A DNA stretch of 9,108 bases, from positions 1 to 9,108 of the forward strand of contig JAZBPA010000093.1 of the NCBI GenBank assembly GCA_036351435.1. Direction: 5' to 3'. Below, one piece after another: positions 6,801-9,108 of the stretch. The translations under genes and the position numbers were made by a program. This DNA comes from JAAUQA01 sp036351435. GTDB taxonomy: Bacteria > Pseudomonadota > Gammaproteobacteria > Competibacterales > Competibacteraceae. How positions within the stretch are numbered: the first letter of the stretch is position 1; every line of letters starts with the position of its first letter. The notes under the pieces were generated by a model. The model searched no databases. It was not told the DNA's origin and was given only the letters and a program-made list of their open reading frames with translations.

Positions 6801-8001
6801 CCGTATCAAAAAGGACTTGTATGATCAGCAACGGATTTTGGAAGACGACCTCTATCAACGGGTTGAGCGAATGTTGCTTGACCAAACCGCCGAAGGCGGG
6901 CCGATCGAACTCGAGGCAGGCGCTAAAATCAGCAAGTCCTATCTCGCTAAAATGCCGCGAGAGCGCTGGTTCGAGATTCGTTTGAGCAGCGAGCAGCATA
7001 ACGAGCAATTGGAAGCGATTGCCGAGCAATTGGCGCAACAAAAGGAAGAATTCGAGCAAAGGTTCGAGGAAAAGCGTGGCAAAGTCACTCAGGGCGATGA
7101 TTTGGCGCCAGGAGTGCTCAAGATGGTCAAAGTCTATCTGGCGGTAAAACGTCGTGTGCAACCCGGTGACAAGATGGCCGGTCGTCACGGCAATAAGGGC
7201 GTGGTTTCGATGATTGTGCCCCAGGAGGATATGCCGTATTTGGATAATGGCACACCGGTCGATATCGTGCTGAACCCGCTTGGGGTGCCTTCGCGCATGA
7301 ATGTCGGTCAGGTGTTGGAAGCTCACCTGGGCTGGGCCGCCAAAGGTTTGGGCTTGAGAATAGGGGAATTAATGCAAGCGCAGTCAGACACCGGCGAACT
7401 GCGGGATTTTCTGGGTCAGATTTATAATACCAACGATAAACAGCAGGTGGATAACGCGCAATTGAATGACGACGAAATTCATACGCTATGCACGAATCTC
7501 AGCAAAGGTGTGCCGATGGCGACGCCGGTGTTCGATGGCGCCACTGAAGATGAATTACGCCGCATGCTCCGTTTGGCCGGACTGCCAGATAGCGGCCAAA
7601 GCCGTCTCTACGATGGTCGTACCGGTGAACCTTTCGATCGCCCGGTCACCGTCGGTTATATGTACATGCTTAAACTGAATCATTTAGTCGATGACAAGAT
7701 GCACGCGCGTTCCACTGGACCTTATAGCCTGGTTACCCAGCAACCGCTGGGAGGCAAAGCTCAATTCGGCGGACAACGATTTGGGGAAATGGAAGTCTGG
7801 GCGCTGGAAGCCTACGGTGCAGCCTATACCCTGCAAGAAATGTTGACAGTGAAATCAGACGATGTGAACGGGCGCACCAAAGTCTACAAGAATATTGTGG
7901 ACGGCGATCATCGGATGGAGGCCGGTATGCCGGAATCCTTCAATGTGTTGGTCAAAGAAATCCGTTCTCTAGGCATCAATATCGAATTGGAAGAAAAATA
8001 G
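3856..8001 (+). CDS. rpoB: DNA-directed RNA polymerase subunit beta
   Basis: The 1381-residue product is the beta subunit of RNA polymerase, forming one pincer of the enzyme and part of the active centre. It begins [18 protein letters not shown] and ends [12 protein letters not shown]. The rifampicin region [20 protein letters not shown] starts at residue 535 (E. coli 507) and all the main resistance positions are wild type (D544, H554, S559, equivalent to D516, H526, S531). The [10 protein letters not shown] motif gives E841/D842 (E. coli E813/D814), and [12 protein letters not shown] gives K1106 and K1114 (E. coli K1065 and K1073), both active-site lysines. E. coli RpoB is 1342 residues. 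The excess comes mostly from about 22 extra residues at 427-452 and about 12 near [20 protein letters not shown], ahead of MPRERW. No frameshift is seen. rpoC follows after 84 bases. Confidence 0.99.
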   Translation: [1381 protein letters not shown]

Positions 8002-8055
8002 CCCGAATCTCTCCGTTGTTATACGGGGGGATAACCGATCATCGACCGGGGACTC

Positions 8056-8075
8056 GGAGTTACTCCTAAGAGGAG
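8056..8075 (+). promoter_or_regulatory. rpoC Shine-Dalgarno region with two competing hairpins
   Basis: AGGAG (8071-8075), 10 bases before the rpoC ATG, can pair perfectly with CTCCT (8063-8067) across a 3-base loop. The same CTCC (8063-8066) can instead pair with GGAG (8056-8059). The two folds exclude each other: one hides and one frees the ribosome binding site. The stems are short (5 and 4 bp), so a regulatory role is only a possibility. Confidence 0.3.
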
Positions 8076-8085
8076 CACACACACG

Positions 8086-9108
8086 ATGAATGAATTAATG
8101 AGTTTTTTTAAACAACCGGGCAGCATTGAGGATTTCGACGCAATCCGTATCGGGCTGGCTTCGCCCGACATGATTCGCTCGTGGTCATTCGGCGAAGTTA
8201 AAAAGCCGGAAACCATTAATTACCGCACTTTCAAACCGGAACGCGATGGTTTGTTCTGCGCCAAGATTTTCGGCCCGATCAAAGATTACGAGTGTCTGTG
8301 CGGCAAATACAAGCGGCTGAAACATCGCGGCGTGGTGTGCGAAAAGTGCGGAGTGGAAGTGACTGTCGCCAAGGTTCGCCGTGATCGCATGGGCCACATC
8401 GAGTTAGCGAGTCCTGTCGCGCATATTTGGTTCTTGAAGTCGTTACCATCCCGTATCGGTTTGTTGCTGGATATGACGTTGCGGGACATCGAGCGAATTC
8501 TGTATTTTGAATCGTTCGTGGTTGTCGATCCGCGCATGACCCATCTGGAGCGTGGTCAGCTGCTCACTGATGAGGATTATCTGGATACCATTGAGCAACA
8601 CGGCGATGACTTCGACGCCCGCATGGGCGCGGAAGCAGTGCGCGAGTTGCTGACCTCTCTCGATTTGAAGAAAGAAGCAACTAAGCTGCGCGAAGAGATT
8701 GCCGATTGCACTTCGGAAACCAAGCTAAAACGGCTATCTAAACGACTCAAATTGATTGAGTCTTTCATTGATTCAGGCAATCGACCGGAATGGATGGTGT
8801 TGACGGTATTGCCAGTGTTGCCGCCCGATCTGCGGCCGTTGGTACCCCTGGACGGTGGGCGATTCGCCACCTCTGACCTCAATGATCTGTACCGGCGCGT
8901 GATCAACCGCAACAACCGTTTGAAACGGTTGTTGGAGTTGAATGCACCTGACATCATCGTGCGCAACGAGAAGCGCATGTTGCAAGAAGCAGTGGATTCG
9001 CTGTTGGATAATGGTCGCCGGGGACGTGCTATCACCGGTAGCAACAAGCGACCACTGAAATCCTTAGCCGATATGATCAAGGGTAAACAGGGGCGCTTCC
9101 GGCAGAAC
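8086..9108 (+). CDS. rpoC: DNA-directed RNA polymerase subunit beta' (5' part, runs off the window)
   Basis: The first 341 codons of beta', the catalytic clamp-side subunit, run open to the last base. After a divergent start (MNELMSFFKQPGSIEDFDAI) it matches the family closely: LASPDMIRSWSFGEVKKPET and a zinc ribbon in the clamp with C70, C72, C85 and C88 (CLCGKYKRLKHRGVVCEKC). These are the same residue numbers as E. coli. MGHIELASPVAHIWFLKSLP, VLPVLPPDLRPLVPLDGGRF and RRGRAITGSNKRPLKSLADM follow, ending GKQGRFRQN, in register with E. coli N341, just inside switch 2. The catalytic NADFDGD motif would lie beyond the window. ATG 8086 is chosen because AGAGGAG lies 10 bases upstream; ATG 8098 is in frame but too far from it. 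Confidence 0.98.
   Translation, partial: MNELMSFFKQPGSIEDFDAIRIGLASPDMIRSWSFGEVKKPETINYRTFKPERDGLFCAKIFGPIKDYECLCGKYKRLKHRGVVCEKCGVEVTVAKVRRDRMGHIELASPVAHIWFLKSLPSRIGLLLDMTLRDIERILYFESFVVVDPRMTHLERGQLLTDEDYLDTIEQHGDDFDARMGAEAVRELLTSLDLKKEATKLREEIADCTSETKLKRLSKRLKLIESFIDSGNRPEWMVLTVLPVLPPDLRPLVPLDGGRFATSDLNDLYRRVINRNNRLKRLLELNAPDIIVRNEKRMLQEAVDSLLDNGRRGRAITGSNKRPLKSLADMIKGKQGRFRQN

Noticed and set aside
6688..7326. A 212-codon open frame on the minus strand inside rpoB, and several shorter ones in rpoB and rpoC.
   Set aside because: They lie wholly inside highly conserved polymerase coding sequence, and their low-complexity composition reflects the sense codons.

Overview
The window is a conserved bacterial translation and transcription locus, entirely on the + strand: tuf (3' end) – tRNA-Trp – secE – nusG – rplK – rplA – rplJ – rplL – rpoB – rpoC (5' part). 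The gene order, the gammaproteobacterial character of RpoB/RpoC (for example [18 protein letters not shown] at the RpoB start and an RpoC N-terminus that runs in register with E. coli numbering to residue 341) and the classic L1 and L10 leader layout point to a gammaproteobacterium. It is not an enterobacterium: there tuf and tRNA-Trp do not usually sit directly before secE, and this RpoB is about 40 residues longer than that of E. coli. I cannot name a genus.

Layout: 1-119 is the C-terminus of EF-Tu. 180-255 is tRNA-Trp(CCA). 313-681 is secE (SecYEG translocon). 691-1223 is nusG, broken in this sequence by a one-base deletion at about 876-877. 1249-1280 is a probable L1 translational operator. 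1289-1720 rplK and 1724-2419 rplA form the L11 operon pair. 2420-2712 is a long, highly structured leader before rplJ, the expected target of L10–L7/L12 autoregulation. 2713-3240 is rplJ and 3302-3679 is rplL. 3719-3749 is a strong hairpin followed by a weak U tract, the expected partial attenuator ahead of rpoB. 3856-8001 is rpoB and 8086-9108 is the first 341 codons of rpoC, running off the end.

The genes serve one purpose: build ribosomes (L11, L1, L10, L7/L12), supply them with EF-Tu and tRNA-Trp, make RNA polymerase (beta and beta') and its elongation factor NusG, and provide SecE for membrane insertion and secretion. Known biology of this locus is feedback by L1 on rplKA, by L10(L12)4 on rplJL, and partial attenuation to set rpoBC below the ribosomal genes. 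The sequence has structures at each of these places.

I found no mobile element, CRISPR array, defence system or other unknown module. The points most worth a second look are the nusG frameshift, the structured leaders, a lineage insertion in RpoB, the abrupt composition change at the end of tuf, and a possible hairpin over the rpoC ribosome binding site. No stretch over 300 bases lacks a gene; the longest gap is the 293-base rplA–rplJ leader.
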